Positions 11,241 to 22,855 of a stretch of DNA of 27,916 bases are shown here, one piece after another (within the stretch, counting starts at the first letter, position 1; each line of letters begins with the position of its first letter). The notes below the pieces were generated by a model. The model saw only the letters and a list, made by a program, of their open reading frames with translations. It did no database searches and was not told the DNA's origin. This DNA comes from Nymphaea colorata (taxonomy: Eukaryota > Streptophyta > Magnoliopsida > Nymphaeales > Nymphaeaceae). The stretch is from NCBI RefSeq assembly GCF_008831285.2, contig NW_022204835.1, positions 1 to 27,916 of the forward strand, given 5' to 3'. A program made the position numbers and the translations under genes.

Positions 11241-11858
11241 AAAACTCTTATCATTCTTAGTTACTTCTTCAAGAGCTTCATTATGTTTAACAATTAAAAG
11301 ATTAATTACTTTTTTCAAAGGCTTTGTAAAAAAGCTATATATTTTTTATTCCCGTTTTAAAAGGAGGTTATTAAAAATCAGGTAAAAATTAAGGCAATAT
11401 AAGATGTTTTAACAAAGGGTATGGGTTTTTGTGAAGTTTATTTCTAAAATAAATTTGAAGGAGAAGTCGGCTTTATATAAGATAGATAGAGAATATATTA
11501 TTCAATAAAAATAGCTGTTAAATGCTGCCCGAGTGCCATAGGGATAAACCCAGCATACAGAACGATTATTATTTAACCAAAAAATTTTTGAAGGCTTCTT
11601 CCATCTTATCGTTTCAAAAAGATCAAAATTATAATATAAAAACTTTCCAAGTCACCTTTTTTTAATTCCAAAAAGAAAAAGAACCCAATCTTTTTTTATG
11701 GACGATAGCAGGCATCTTATTTTGACTTTGTTGGTGGAAAAAAAAAAATGACAGAATGGGTTCTTATATTTTATAATTATAAATAAACCAACTGCCATCC
11801 TTCTTGCCCAGTAAATAAATATTTGGATTTTTTGATCGTATTGCAATCTTAATCTATC
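11241..11858. other. AT-rich intermodule stretch
   Basis: About 620 bases downstream of MGQNLK copy 1. There is no convincing gene. A segment around 11520-11575 (a G+C-richer patch, then ATTATTATTTAACC) resembles the region before the signal-peptide-like frames at 17701 and 23249, so this may be a worn-out start of the third module gene. Confidence 0.4.
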
Positions 11859-12152
11859 ATGTACCACCATCGATCAAGATAAAAGTAAGCATGTTTTCCT
11901 TCTCTCCTTCATAATAACTTCTCCATACTCAAATAAGAAAACTCGTTATCCATAGTTAGGCTCAAAGCTATAAATAGAGAGTCCTAGCCATTTTAAAACT
12001 CTACCCCTGTCGCCACATAACTTTTGCTTCACCCGGGACTGCAGCATCTCCAACGAAGATCTGCAGATATGCGCACGAATCAACATCATAGTAAGGACTA
12101 AGTGATTAAAGCATTTTAAAGAGGCCCCAACGCCTCATATCGTATTAGTTGA
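11859..12152 (+). CDS. Small open frame or gene remnant, 97 aa
   Basis: An ATG-to-TGA plus-strand frame using UAR as Glu. The stretch SADMRTNQHH near 12060-12090 matches DNA at about 18145-18175 between modules B and C. Over that short match, differences fall mostly at third codon positions in this frame, which hints at past coding. In the second locus the frame is interrupted. A competing frame in the same DNA also reads plausibly, so the true structure, possibly with introns, is unresolved. Function unknown. Confidence 0.3.
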
Positions 12153-12399
12153 AGCTGAACTCGCTAGAAATTCTTAAGCCTTTGCAAGTTTTTTGAGTCA
12201 TGACTGCCCATCTGCATGAGAGGAAGCCCTGAAAAGATAAAGAAAAGATAAGAACTAATCTTATAGAAGAGAATATAGTTGCTTGATCATAATTTAATAT
12301 TTGGAAAGTTTTCTTCATCACAAAGACCCTTTAAACATTAGCTTTATTTGCTTGATTAGTATGTATGAAATATTGTCAAAAAATAAAGAAAATCGAAAA
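12153..12399. other. Intermodule spacer, nothing recognisable
   Basis: I see no coding frame of note and no structured element in this AT-rich stretch. Confidence 0.35.
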
Positions 12400-12496
12400 G
12401 AAAAGTACCTTTTTTTTAAGACTAAGCTGCGACTTACTCATCAAAGACATCGATAATCGCACTATCTTATTGATTAAAGTAAAAAATCATGAAAAT
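12400..12496 (+). repeat. Direct repeat, copy 2
   Basis: Diverged copy of 6655-6752, again ending in AAAAATCATGAAA at a plus-strand ATG. The similarity stops abruptly just before 12511, where sequence duplicated from (or to) the module D locus begins. Confidence 0.6.
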
Positions 12497-12959
12497 TCTT
12501 TCCAAACCAAACAAGAAGAATCTTTAAAGTTTCAAAAGGGATGAACGCGCTTTATTGTGCCTATGGAGGGTCTTTGAACTGCATTTGTTGAAGCTTGACT
12601 AGCTTACACCGTCAAAAGAGCTAAAATGGTTTCGGTGCTTTTCTCAGCAAATAAAACATGAGTTCCTGAAAGACGGTTCTAACAGAAAGCTTAATCCATA
12701 ATATTTGATAGATATAGACTTGTTTACCTATTCATCTACCCATAATAATCCATCTTATATCAGTAAATAATATCTACTCAATCCCAAGGAGGGCAAACTT
12801 GATATTAAGGAATATTTTATAAATCGATTGATTTTGATCTATCATGGAGCGTAATGCTCGATAGCGACATCCTTTCCAATGATGCCATGCAGCCAGTCCC
12901 AGACTTATTTGCAGAAAATGTAAACTCCAAAGTTTTTATCTTTCGAACCAGCGATGTGA
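12489..12959 (+). CDS. Chimeric small open frame, 156 aa, overlapping the end of protease B
   Basis: The start codon and first codons belong to the repeated upstream element, while everything from 12511 on is shared with the module D locus at 23846. The part up to 12847 reads like protein (KWFRCFSQQIKHEF..., ending LILIYH). At the D and C loci TGA follows LIYH directly; here T has become G, so the frame runs on 118 bases into the antisense of protease B. This suggests a fusion made by the duplication, with loss of the old stop. Product function unknown. It may not be functional. Confidence 0.4.
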
Positions 12960-15900
12960 ACGCCAAAAACAAGTGGTTTTTTCGTTTCAGGATCTTTGTA
13001 GAAGATTGCGCTGCCACTATTTCCTCCAAGAGTAGAAATCTTATGCATTATCCTTATTCTTTCAGTATTCTCATCTTTCTTGGTCTTCAACAGCTCGAAA
13101 TAGCTTTCCTTCTCCTGCGGCTTATCCATGATCCTTTCCTTGTACATAAAGCCGACAACTGTATCATGCTACTTACCAGCTGGGAATCCTGCAATCTCAA
13201 TACTACCTCTCAGTTGGGAATTCCGATAATCTGCTTTGCTTGAGTCGTAGTCGATCGAGAACCCCCAAACATCAATTTATTCCTTGAGCTCGACCACTGA
13301 GATATCGAAATGGGAGGCAACCTCATCATCACCAGTAATATAATTGCTGTGAATATAAACTTTCTTGATTGGTAGCTTTCCGAACTGGTTGCGGGCAACT
13401 TCTCTTGATTCATGATACCTGAATTAATAGTTATCTATGCCTTCACTAGTATCTGCGTAGTTGATTTTTCTATCTCTGCTGTAGAAATTGTGGCCACAAG
13501 ATAAGATATACTTGCATTTTGATGAGTTATTTTGTATAAGGAAAGATCCTGTTCCGCAAAAATTGCTCTTGGTATTAAGAATCATAACGATTCCACTGTA
13601 CGGAGGATTCATTACTTCTGACCCATTTACAACTCTCCTATTCGCAATATCAATAAATATTTGCTCATTTAAACGCGTTTTTTTGTCTAGTTATTCAGGA
13701 GAAAAGTGTTTTATCTTAGTTGTTAAGGTTTAAACCTTGTCTTTTTAGTGTTTTTCTTGATAGTAGAATCCGAAGAAATAGTCTTTTTCAATGGATTTTC
13801 CGAATTCTCATAAATGAACAAGGGCCCTGTTATATTTTGTTAAGATGTTTTTCCCAAGATTTCTTTGGCCTCTTGCAGGTAAGTGATCTTCAAGAGCAAT
13901 TATCCGCTTCGGAAGTCGATTGTGTTCTTTATACTGATCACAAATCCTTGTATCTTGTTGTTGAAGTATTTGAAATCGTCCTGCTAGACCATCGTTGCCC
14001 AGTAGTGCTGGCTTCCTTGCTACTATGAATCAAATGGAGTGAGAGTTAATTCCAATAAGGAGTCTGCAATATTGTTGAGTTATGTATAATTGTAACGATC
14101 GTATTATCTTGACTTCCTCAAGTTGAAGTAAAGAGGATTTTTGAGGGATGCTCTTTTTTTCTTGAAATAGATGAAGACCATGCTTGCACTTTTAATTTGG
14201 GCTGAAATTTCACTGGTAGTTATCAATGATTTTTCGGAAGTTCTAACCCCTACAGCATGCACAGTCTTTTCTTTGCTAATCATCTGTATGATTCCAATGC
14301 TGTTGATTGTCGAGGGGAAAGATGGTGTTAAGGTTCTGAGCTCATTCAAGACACTGGATGATTTTGGACCTTTCTTAAGTAGTTAAGCCTTCTTTTGAAT
14401 GTTTCTATGATGCAAATGTGTCTTATGTAGCTAGGACTAGTGTTTTATCTTTTCGAGTTGTTTCTTATCCAGGAAGATCGAGAAATGTTGTAACAGGCTC
14501 AACTTTTTTTGTTCATTATTGCTTTTAAAAGCATCCTCGATGCCTTGTAAATAGTCAGTTGAGATATCCTTTGTCTTGAAGTGATCGTTGACTGCGAAGA
14601 TAACATACTTCTTTGTAGATTCGTCCCTAAAATATACAGGCGAGCCAACCAAGATTTCATCTCTTTAAAATCCTTCTAGCAGATAGTGCTCATCAAACAG
14701 AACGATTGTACTTTACTGAGTGTTAAAGACTGTCTTTTATTACTTTTCTGTATGTATCGATGACCCCTAGTGTGAAGAGTATGTGGACTATGAAACTTGT
14801 GAACGAGTGACCATTCTCTACTTACTTTGCTTCTATGATTCTTTCAAATTTGGTGATGTTGTTCTTTTCCAGCCGGATGTACTGATTTTGGAGTTTATAA
14901 ACTGGTAGTAAAAGGACTTGTCTTCGATGAACTTTACTTCAAACCCCTCAAACCCTCCTATTTATCAAAGTTCTCAAAAGGCTTTTCCAGGAATAGGTAG
15001 AGTACCTTCGGAGGCACATCTTACTTGATGAGAACTTTTGAAGCCTTTTAGTGATTGAAATCTTAGCTTACATTTTTATGGTTTTTGGGGGTTTTGCCTA
15101 GGTCTTCAAAGGTTAGAGTGATGGGGGTAAGCTATCTTTCAAAGTCTTCTCCATTCATCCTGATGGTTCCTTTAACTTGAATGGGTTCACTTAATTTCGA
15201 AAACTTCTCTAGGATTAGGGCCTTCGATGTGATGACAGTGACATCATTTATCAATGTTCCAGTAAATTGTATACAGGAAAGAAGCTTACCACTATTTCCA
15301 AACGCATTCAAAGTGATTAGCCCAATTGTCCATGTTGGTCCTTCCGTTTTAATTTCCTATAGGATCTACACCCAGAACTATTTATTTGGAAAAGATGCAC
15401 TTTCGTTCGATAGTTTTTACACGATCGGGTTAATCACCTTCAAAGCCGGCGCTACGTAGTTCGTAATAACATTTGTTGCAACACTTTTAACCGTACTAAT
15501 TGCTGAGCTGATAAATCCTAAAAAGCTAAACTAGTCTACTGCGCGACCATCTACCCTAAGTCCTTTTAAGTGTCCTTCGAAAAGTTTGATCTTCCTTTAT
15601 ATGATTTTATCATCTTTTCCGAAGAAAATGGTCAGCTTTTCCTTCAACTCAGATAGTAGCTTATCTTTCCGACTAGTAAACTCATTTTCTGATTAATCAT
15701 AACGAATGTTTATGTTGAGATGAAGGGATGAGATGGTAAAGAATATACCATAGGAGAGTTAAGGGTAGCATACACTGTAGAGGTCTATCTGGTATGAGAT
15801 CTCAAACAGGCTAGAATCTATGGATAGGGCAAGGTGGACTTAAGAGTCAGATAATAATTATATTTTACCTTACTACTTCTAAGAAAGGCTAGCTAAGTTT

Positions 15901-16232
15901 CTCAGCTTGATTAAAATCTCCCTGGATATCTTGCCAATATATTTAGATAAAATATATCCCTCAAGGCCTTATATAACCTGGCGCTCCGCTAAGAAAAGTT
16001 AGTCATTTGAACCAACTTGCAGGCTTCCGTAGACGCTGGCCTAGTGGAGGATGAACTGATTCTTTTCCTTGCCTTTAACTTTTCCCCCGAAATCTTCTTT
16101 GGCAGTTTCTTGAATTCTTCTTCTTTCCTTTTTCTTGAAATCTTTGAACTTCTCCATGAGGTCCTCGCGCAGCCCATCGGGGATCTCAGTTTTTTCCTTC
16201 TTGTCAATAGTGACTGGATAGCCTCTAATCAT
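12842..16232 (-). pseudogene. Module protease B, two frameshifts
   Basis: The full-length homologue of protease A and near-twin of D starts MIRGYPVTIDKKEKTEIPDG and ends with WDWL...HYAP and TGA. The protease triad is intact in the C-terminal part (SCGH, DISVVELKE, LGGNSGSAIFY). Compared with D, an 8-base tandem repeat (14939-14955) shifts the frame in segment 1, and a T-run of four instead of five (13796-13799) shifts it again near the end of segment 2. The C-terminal protease lies in a different frame from the N-terminus. Either the gene is dead or the consensus carries errors; the 8-base duplication is hard to explain as a read error. No other TGA seen in the three frame blocks. Confidence 0.75.
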
Positions 16233-16249
16233 TGAATCTTGACTTACTT

Positions 16250-16264
16250 TTTGAAATAATTATA
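16250..16264 (-). promoter_or_regulatory. Conserved 15-base box upstream of protease B
   Basis: TATAATTATTTCAAA on the minus strand, 17 bases before the start codon, identical to the boxes of A, C and D. Confidence 0.55.
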
Positions 16265-16753
16265 TTGTGTTCCAGGACTTCCTGATAAATAATGAAGATA
16301 TCCCTTCGCAATAAAAAATTAGCAAGTCTCAGTACAATAAAACTGATTCTAAGAGCAGCTGCAGGCTCTTCTAAGTCATTATATTAAAAAATCGTGATAT
16401 TTTTAATCCCATAACTTTTACCTCTTGATCTTAGATCTAACCCAATAAAGATAAATAAAAAATATCGTACCCACCCTGGTGGTGAAAGTTATCGTATATT
16501 AAAATTAATCGATTCTTGTACTCAAGACACTCTCTGGAAGAAAAATATGGGTTATTATAAGATTATCTTTCCATTATCACAGTTTTTTGCTTGATCATTT
16601 ATTTTATTTCTAACGAAATATGGGTTGCAATACTAAAAGATGTTAAATCATGTATTCCAGAGCGTGATGCTTATCCAATTAGCCTTCTTAAATGTTTTTT
16701 ATTTCATTGTATATCGTATCTTGCCCGTTTTTTTGCGAAGGCTTTAGGAATAT
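16265..16753. promoter_or_regulatory. Divergent promoter region of module B
   Basis: AT-rich, about 490 bases, without an open frame worth calling. The half next to the protease is shared with the D locus, including an AGCAGCTGCAGGCTC stretch. Confidence 0.5.
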
Positions 16754-16771
16754 TATAATCAATAAATAAAA
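16754..16771 (+). promoter_or_regulatory. TATAAT(C/T)AATAAAT box before MGQNLK copy 2
   Basis: TATAATCAATAAATAAAA directly abuts the ATG and is nearly the same as TATAATTAATAAATCAAA before copy 3. It is the plus-strand counterpart of the box on the protease side. Confidence 0.45.
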
Positions 16772-17353
16772 ATGGGACAAAATTTAAAAGCTTTAAAGTA
16801 GCGAAGGGAACGATCTGGTGATGTTAACACCGTACTCACTCAATAGCTTTTCCTTAACGGCCATGCTAAAGAAATACAAAAGGAAATAGATAAATTTTCT
16901 TCTTTATCAGTGAATGGCTCTAAAGCGGATCATGGTGCTATCATTGAGATGACTCCTGAAAGCTCAACCGACTGTGAGTGGGAAAAATAGTTAGAAGCTA
17001 ACCGGAAAATAGGAGAATACGTCCACCCTGATTATGTAGAAACTGTGAAGCTCCTTTTCGAGGAATAGGCTAAGGCTCAACTGATTTCAAAGCATCCAAG
17101 AACTGTCTCATGGTCATAGAAGCTCTTCCCAGGAGTAAAGGAGGGCACCTTTCTCTACTTGAGGTACTATGTGCTGGTGGGTTTAGTCAAACACATCGAG
17201 TCTCCACTGAACCAGCTAATATTGTACGGCTTTTCCGTGAGTGTGTTGGACGCAAACGTCTTTTCTGCTGCCGAACAGACCTCCATTAGGAATGCTGCTG
17301 AGAACCTGATGCTAAAACAAATCGGCAAGTACACTTTGGAGATCTCGATTTGA
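16772..17353 (+). CDS. MGQNLK-family module partner, copy 2, 193 aa
   Basis: Intronless frame from MGQNLKALK to TGA. It shares CEWEK, RKIGEYVHPDY, VETVKLLFEE, SW-x-K-x-FPGVK, YLRYYVLV and NQLILYGFS with copies 1 and 3, and ends QIGKYTLEISI. GAA at the Glu of KIGEYV aligns with TAA in copy 3 and GAG in copy 1, direct evidence for UAR = Glu. It carries a possible N-terminal myristoylation Gly. It is head-to-head with protease B, which has frameshifts, so this copy may now be an orphan partner. Function unknown. Confidence 0.83.
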
Positions 17354-17700
17354 TTTTATTGAGAAAATCTTATCATTAATGAATCTTAAAACGATAAAAT
17401 TAACTCTTCGACAGCCTTTAAGGCCATTTTTGTTATTCAAAAAGTCAGCAATATCATCTTCTTTTCTTTATAATAATTTGTAAAAGCAAATTATTACAAA
17501 ATATAAGAAATAAGCAAAGCCCTATCATTTAAAAGAGAACGGCGTGCGAAATATAGAAGAAATAAATAAAGATAAGATAAGAATTTTGTACATCTTTTTA
17601 CTTTTTCTGAGATAAATATAATCGTTATGCTTTATTTAAAAAAGATTTTGGACCGTGGAATGAGAAGCCACAGTCAATCCATCGACGAATCGGGGTTTTA
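17354..17700. other. AT-rich intermodule stretch
   Basis: No gene seen. Near its end (about 17655-17720) a short hairpin-capable GTGG...CCAC stretch is followed by CCATCGACGAATCGGGG, which matches the region before the signal-peptide-like gene at 23249. Confidence 0.4.
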
Positions 17701-17919
17701 TTATTTAACTTTTGCAGAAAATTCTTTTTAATTTTTATCTCATTCTTAATATATATAATCATCAAAGCCAAGACTTACCGTCACCAAAATATTAAAGGAG
17801 CAAAAAATGATATTACAGGCTTGAAGATATTGGCGATCCAGGTCGAAATGAGGCATATTCAAAAAAGATAAAAGATAGAGGGCAAGACCCTAAATCAGCT
17901 CAGCGAACTTTAAAAATGA
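17701..17919 (+). pseudogene. Signal-peptide-like frame without a start codon
   Basis: The open frame encodes a hydrophobic leader (RKFFLIFISFLIYIIIKAK) and about 45 further residues up to TGA. The leader and following residues align with those of the gene at 23249 (IIKAK followed by a Tyr two residues later; LK(V/I) further on). Where that gene has ATG this one has AAC, and no in-frame ATG lies between the upstream TGA and the leader. It is best read as a decayed copy of the third module gene, unless an upstream exon supplies the start. Confidence 0.45.
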
Positions 17920-18385
17920 TTTTAACCTCATTAATAGTCTTAGAAAATTATGGATTATGATCATATCAATATGTCACCCATACCAAGATTTTGTATTATT
18001 ATTAACGTGTTAATAAAGATTTGAAAACGAGCCCCTGCAAACACTCTCTTAGTCCATCAGTTGCTAACATCGCCGTAGATGAAATCCAGTATGCCCTCCT
18101 TAATAATAGCTCTTTTTTTCATCATTCATAGCAGCACATAAACTAAGCTCTGCAGATATGCGTACTGACCAACATCAGACTTTAGAGATAAGCAAATGAA
18201 GTGCTTTTAATAGATCAAATATGCCAAATACATTGAATTATCACAGAAGAAAAAGTTTGGTTTCATCAAAAACATCTTGTTTTTGAAGAAATATTCGACA
18301 AAAAGATCAATAAGACACATGCTTATTCTGAAATGCAGCCTATTCATGATAAGAAAGATAAAAATAAATCGACTGATTTGATCTA
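17920..18385 (+). pseudogene. Decayed continuation of the third module gene
   Basis: Fragments of plausible coding sequence lie on the plus strand but are broken by TGA codons and frame changes. The last piece (about 18240-18392) reads EEKVWFHQKHLVFEE... and ends in LIYH-TGA, the same ending as at 24184. The TGA overlaps the end of protease C on the other strand. Some breaks could be introns; I could not settle the exon structure. Confidence 0.35.
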
Positions 18386-21300
18386 TCATTGATGGTCATT
18401 CCTGATAGCGGCATCCTTTCCAATTATTCCATACAGCCAATCCCAGATCTAGCTGAAGAAAATGTAAACTCCGAAGTTTTCCCTATCTGAGCCGGCGATA
18501 TGAACACCTATAGGATGTGGCTAACGATTATTGACATCCTTGTAAAAGATCAAGCTGCCGCTATTTCCTGGAAGGGTGGAAATCTGATGGATCACCTTCA
18601 CCTTATCAATACTTTTATCCAGCTTGAAATAGTCATCACCTTTCTCTTTTGGCTTGTCCTTAAGTCTTTCCGTGTACATAAGCCCGATGATTGTTTTAAA
18701 TGATTCTTAGCCTGGGAATCCTGCTATTTCAATGGTCTATCTTAAGGCAGGGTCAGAAAAATTGGCTTGCCTTGAAGCGTAGTCAATTGTGAATCCCCAA
18801 CTATCAGCTTCTTGCTCAAGCTCAACCACTGAGATATCGTAATAAGAAGCAATATTATTATCTAAAGTATTAATATACTTTGGATGAACATGAGCTTTCT
18901 TTATCGGTAGCTTTCCAAATTGGTTTCGAGCGATTACTCTTGATTCATGCAATCTAAATTAATAGTCATCCATTTTTTGGCTATTATCCGCATAGTGACT
19001 TCTACTCTATCGATTGTAAAAGTTATGCCCACAAGATAAGATATACTTGCATTTTCCTGGCCGGTTAGCTTGTGCAAGAAAAGATCCTGTTCCAATAAGT
19101 CCGTTAGTAAAATTATGGATCATAACAATTGCACTGTATGGAGATAACATTACTTAGTATCCACTTAACGCCCTCCTGTTTGCAATTTATACGAATATAT
19201 TTTCATCTATTGCTTTTTTTTGTTCTTCTGGGAAACGCTCAAAATGTTTTATCTTAGTTTGTTAGACTTAACTGTCGGTTTGCCTGACTTTTTCTATGGA
19301 ATAAAAACCGAAGAAATAGTCCCTTTAGATGGTACTTTAAGAGTTTTCGTAAATAAACATCGGTCCATCAATAGGCTTTTCGGATGATTTTCCCATAACA
19401 TCATTCATTTCTTGGAGATGAGTGATCTTCAAAAGGATTTAGCCGGTTGGCAAGTCAATCGTGTTCTTAATACTGATAACAAAGCCCTGTAGCCTGCTGT
19501 TAAAGTATTTTAATTCGTCGGGAAAGACCATTTGGGTGCTCGGATGCTGCTTTTCACTTTGCTTTTGTGAATCGAAAGGAGTTAAATGAAGCTCTATAAG
19601 CTGGCCTGGAAGTCGGTAAATCTTCTTATAGTTGTAACGGTCGTATTACTTTGACTTCCTTAAGTTGAAGTTGAGAGCTTCTTTGAAGGACGCTCTCTTT
19701 TTCTTGAAATAAACAAAGACCATGATGCTATTTTTAATTTGGTCTTAGACTTCACCTGGCGCGGTGAGGGTGTCGTTTGAAGTCCTGACACCGATTTTAT
19801 ATACAGTTTTCTCCTTGCTTTTTATCTAAATGATGCCAACGCAATGGATGGTTGAGAGATAGGAGGGTACTTATGTCCCGAGCTGGTCCAGAACACTTGA
19901 TATATTTAGGCTTTGCTTGAATAGCTGGCGTTTCTTGATAATCCTTCTACGATTTAGCTCGAGCAGGTAAAGCTAGGAATCTTATACGATCTGCTTGAAC
20001 TGCTCCTTTCTCAAGAAGATCGAATTATTTCTTAGGCGCTGAGCTCTTTTCTCCTGATCCTAATTTTCATAGGCCTTTTGGAATGCTTCCCCATCTGTCT
20101 TATCTGTCTTGCTTGTATTTGTGATATAATAGTCATTGACTGCGACTATAACATACCTTTTGGTAGACTCGTCTCTGTAGTAGATGGGAGAGCCGACCAG
20201 GAAATCGTCCCTTTGGAACTCCTCAAGCAGATAGTGCTTGTCGAACATAACGATTGAACTTTCCTGCCTATTGAACTTGACCACCTATGGAATTTTGTGT
20301 TCATGAGATAGGTTTTAATGCGCAATGTGTGATGATAGCTGTAGAGAAGATGAAAGGTTGCTGGGCTTCTATTTCTCCTTATACTTCTACTGGTCTTTCG
20401 GCCTCTAGTCCTTTACCTTTCTCCAGCCTGATGTTATAATCTTCGAGTTTATAAAGTGGTAGTAGATGGATTTGTCCTCAATGAACTTTAGATCGAAGCC
20501 CCACCTGTTGGCTCTTTAGAACGGCTTTTCCAAGAATAGGTATAGTATTTTAGGAGGCGCATCTTCTCTGATTACAAAGTCATAAGGTCCCTGGGGTCTG
20601 TGATTTTAGCTCAAGTTTGATCGAGTCAGACACGATTCTTTTCCACCCTAAAACGATACAGTGATGGGACGGAGCTATCTTTCGAAGTCTTCTCCGTCCA
20701 TTTTGATAGTTCCTGATAAGTAAAAAGTAGTTTGCTTTGATTGGTGGAACTCTCTGAGAACCAAAGCCTTAGACGTAATGATGGTGACGTTACCAATCAA
20801 AGTTCCAGTAAACTGCAAGAAGTGAGGGTGCATATGTGAGCTCCCACCCTTGCTCTAATTTAAAGTCAAAGTAATCAGTCCAATCTGCCATGTTGGCTCT
20901 TCTAAATTAACATCCTCTAAGCTAAGCCTACGGATGAGACCAGTCTGTTTTTTTATCATAAAGTGCGCGTTTTCTGATGTAAGATGGTCCACGACCGGCT
21001 TGATAACCCTCAGAGCTGGTGCCACAAATTTTTTAGCAACATCTTTAACTGTGCTGACGACTGAACCAAGGAATCCAAAAAAACTAAACTAGTCGGTTCT
21101 CTCCTCTTTCTGGTCTTTTCCTTTGAAAAAATTTTAGATCTTTGCCTTCAAGAGGACGTCATCTTGGTTGAATAGGTTCAGAAGCCTTGGAGTCAACTCC
21201 TGTTAAAGCTTAGTCTTTCGCTAAGCAAGGTCTTTTATCTAATGTGTGAGGTCTCCTTTGTCAAAGTGTATGAAGTGGACGGATGATATGGTAAAAAATA

Positions 21301-21784
21301 TGCCATAGTAAAGCTGAGGGTGGCAGAGACTGTTGACGTCGATCTGGTAGGAAATCTCAAGCAGGCCGAAGCCTAAGGGGAGGACAAGGTGGGTTGAGTT
21401 AGTGGATAAGAGCTTGCTTTCCTGCTGGCGGTCAGCCCGGCCTGTCAGATTCTTCAGCCTGATCATAATATCCCTCGATATTTTGCCAATATATCTGGAG
21501 TAAACGAATCCTTCAAGGGCCTATATAATGTAGCTCTCCACAACGCTAAGCTAGTCCCTGGACGCAGCTTTGAGGCTTCCATAGATGATGGCCTCGTGGA
21601 GCACGAACTGAGTCATTTCTTTATCTTCCACAGCTCCGCCAAATGTTTCCTTTGAGGCCTTCTTGATCCTTAATCTTTCCTTTTTCTTGAACTCTTTGAA
21701 GCTCCTCATAAAATCAGTATGTAGTCCTGCCGGGATCTAACTCTGCCCATTTCTTTCAAGGAGTTTCCTGTAGCTCTCAAGCAT
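18386..21784 (-). CDS. Module protease C: multi-barrel trypsin/V8-like protein, 1132 aa
   Basis: I checked the frame codon by codon: no TGA from the ATG (MLESYRKLLERNGQ) to the stop. The active domain has SCGH with His920, YDISVVELE with Asp983 and GNSGS with Ser1075; the residue two before Asn is Pro instead of the Gly found in A, B and D. Segment 1 (about 295-560) shows TGTLI...TIITSKAL and VGSPIYYRDESTKRY near 530; segment 2 (about 635-830) shows YKIGVRTS and IDGPMFIYE. These are the same two dead-looking barrels as in A. There is no signal peptide or membrane segment. The gene is head-to-head with MGQNLK copy 3, and its end overlaps the tail of a plus-strand remnant. Confidence 0.88.
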
Positions 21785-21802
21785 TGGAACTAAGTTCAAC
21801 TT

Positions 21803-21817
21803 TTTGAAATAATTATA
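21803..21817 (-). promoter_or_regulatory. Conserved 15-base box upstream of protease C
   Basis: TATAATTATTTCAAA on the minus strand, 18 bases before the ATG. It is identical in the other modules although the flanking DNA has diverged. Confidence 0.55.
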
Positions 21818-22300
21818 ATTCCATTCAAGATTTTGATGATTAATATTCAAGATACGGCCCTCGCAATAAAAATTAGGTTATTTAAGCATAAGCAAACTGT
21901 CTCTTACAATAATAGTCTCTAGGTCATGGTACCCTTTTTATTAAAATCGAAATATTTTTCAAGCCCAGTGCGTTTATATTTTGTCTTGAAAATAAATTAT
22001 CAAAAGTAAAATTAAACAATGCTGAAATTTCTGAATAAAAGCCTCACTTTTGATTAAAAAGACTCATTTTTTCTCCTTATATATGAGATTGTGAAGAGCG
22101 ATGCGAAGCTACTATGGGCTTACTCTTGGATTAAAGGATAATTCCTCGTGATCATACAAAACCAAGTATGGGCTTGAGGACAAAGGATAGCGAAACCGTC
22201 GAGCTCAGGCCATTACATTCTCCTTAATACCCTTTGCAAATATAATTCTTTTTGCTTTTCACTGTATCTTGACTATTTCTTATGTACATCCATCGGCCAC
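21818..22300. promoter_or_regulatory. Divergent promoter region of module C
   Basis: About 480 AT-rich bases without a credible gene between the two head-to-head starts. Confidence 0.5.
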
Positions 22301-22318
22301 TATAATTAATAAATCAAA
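22301..22318 (+). promoter_or_regulatory. TATAATTAATAAAT box before MGQNLK copy 3
   Basis: TATAATTAATAAATCAAA ends at the ATG and closely matches the box of copy 2. Confidence 0.45.
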
Positions 22319-22855
22319 ATGGGCCAAAATTTGAAAGCCATAAAGGGGAAGAGTGAATGGAATGATGATGACTAATCTATCCTCACACAGTAGCGCTTCC
22401 TTCAGGGGCACGCCTCGGAGATTCAAAAAGAAATAAAATAGCTGTCCTTTTAAAGGGCTAGCGATTATGCCACCATCCATGGGACGATTGTCGAGCTGAC
22501 CCCCTCAAGCTCGAACGATTGTGAGTGGGAAAGATAAATAGAGACTGATCGGAAAATCGGGTAATATGTTCACTCTGATTATATAGAAACTGTGAAGTTT
22601 CTTTTTGAGGAGTAAGCGAAGGCTCAGCTGATAGCAAAGGATCCAACAGCTGCCTCATGGTTCTAGAAGTTCTTCCCAGGGGTAAAGCAGGGCGCCATTG
22701 TCTACTTGAGGTATTACGTGCTTGTGGCTCAAGCCAACCGCACAGAGTCCGAACTGAACCAGCTAATATTGTACGGCTTCTCAGTGACCGAATTAGAAAA
22801 TGACGTGTTTTCAAAATTTAAAAGGTTTTTATAAAAGATGCTGCTGATTGCCTGA
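22319..22855 (+). CDS. MGQNLK-family module partner, copy 3, frameshifted C-terminus, 178 aa
   Basis: The frame starts MGQNLKAIKGKSEW and follows copies 1 and 2 closely through CEWE, RKIG-YVHSDY, FPGVKQG, YLRYYVLV and NQLILYGFSV. After VFS, near 22815-22833, it leaves the family frame and stops at TGA. The lost tail (KDAADCLKLKQTGKYTTEIT) is still readable in another frame up to 22899. A one-base loss or two-base gain in an A/T-rich run explains this, as mutation or consensus error. Gly2 may be myristoylated. Partner of the intact protease C. Confidence 0.75.

Larger units (their letters stand above)
12511..16560. repeat. Segmental duplication, copy 1 (locus B)
   Basis: From here to about 16560 the sequence matches 23846 to the window end with high identity. 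The match covers the whole protease gene, its 3' neighbour and the start of the divergent promoter. Similarity fades beyond about 16500. The offset is close to 11.33 kb. Confidence 0.85.

Noticed and set aside
12854-13243. Plus-strand frames of about 130 residues (also 24181-24579)
   Set aside because: Shadows of the protease domain on the minus strand, conserved only because the two copies are recent duplicates.
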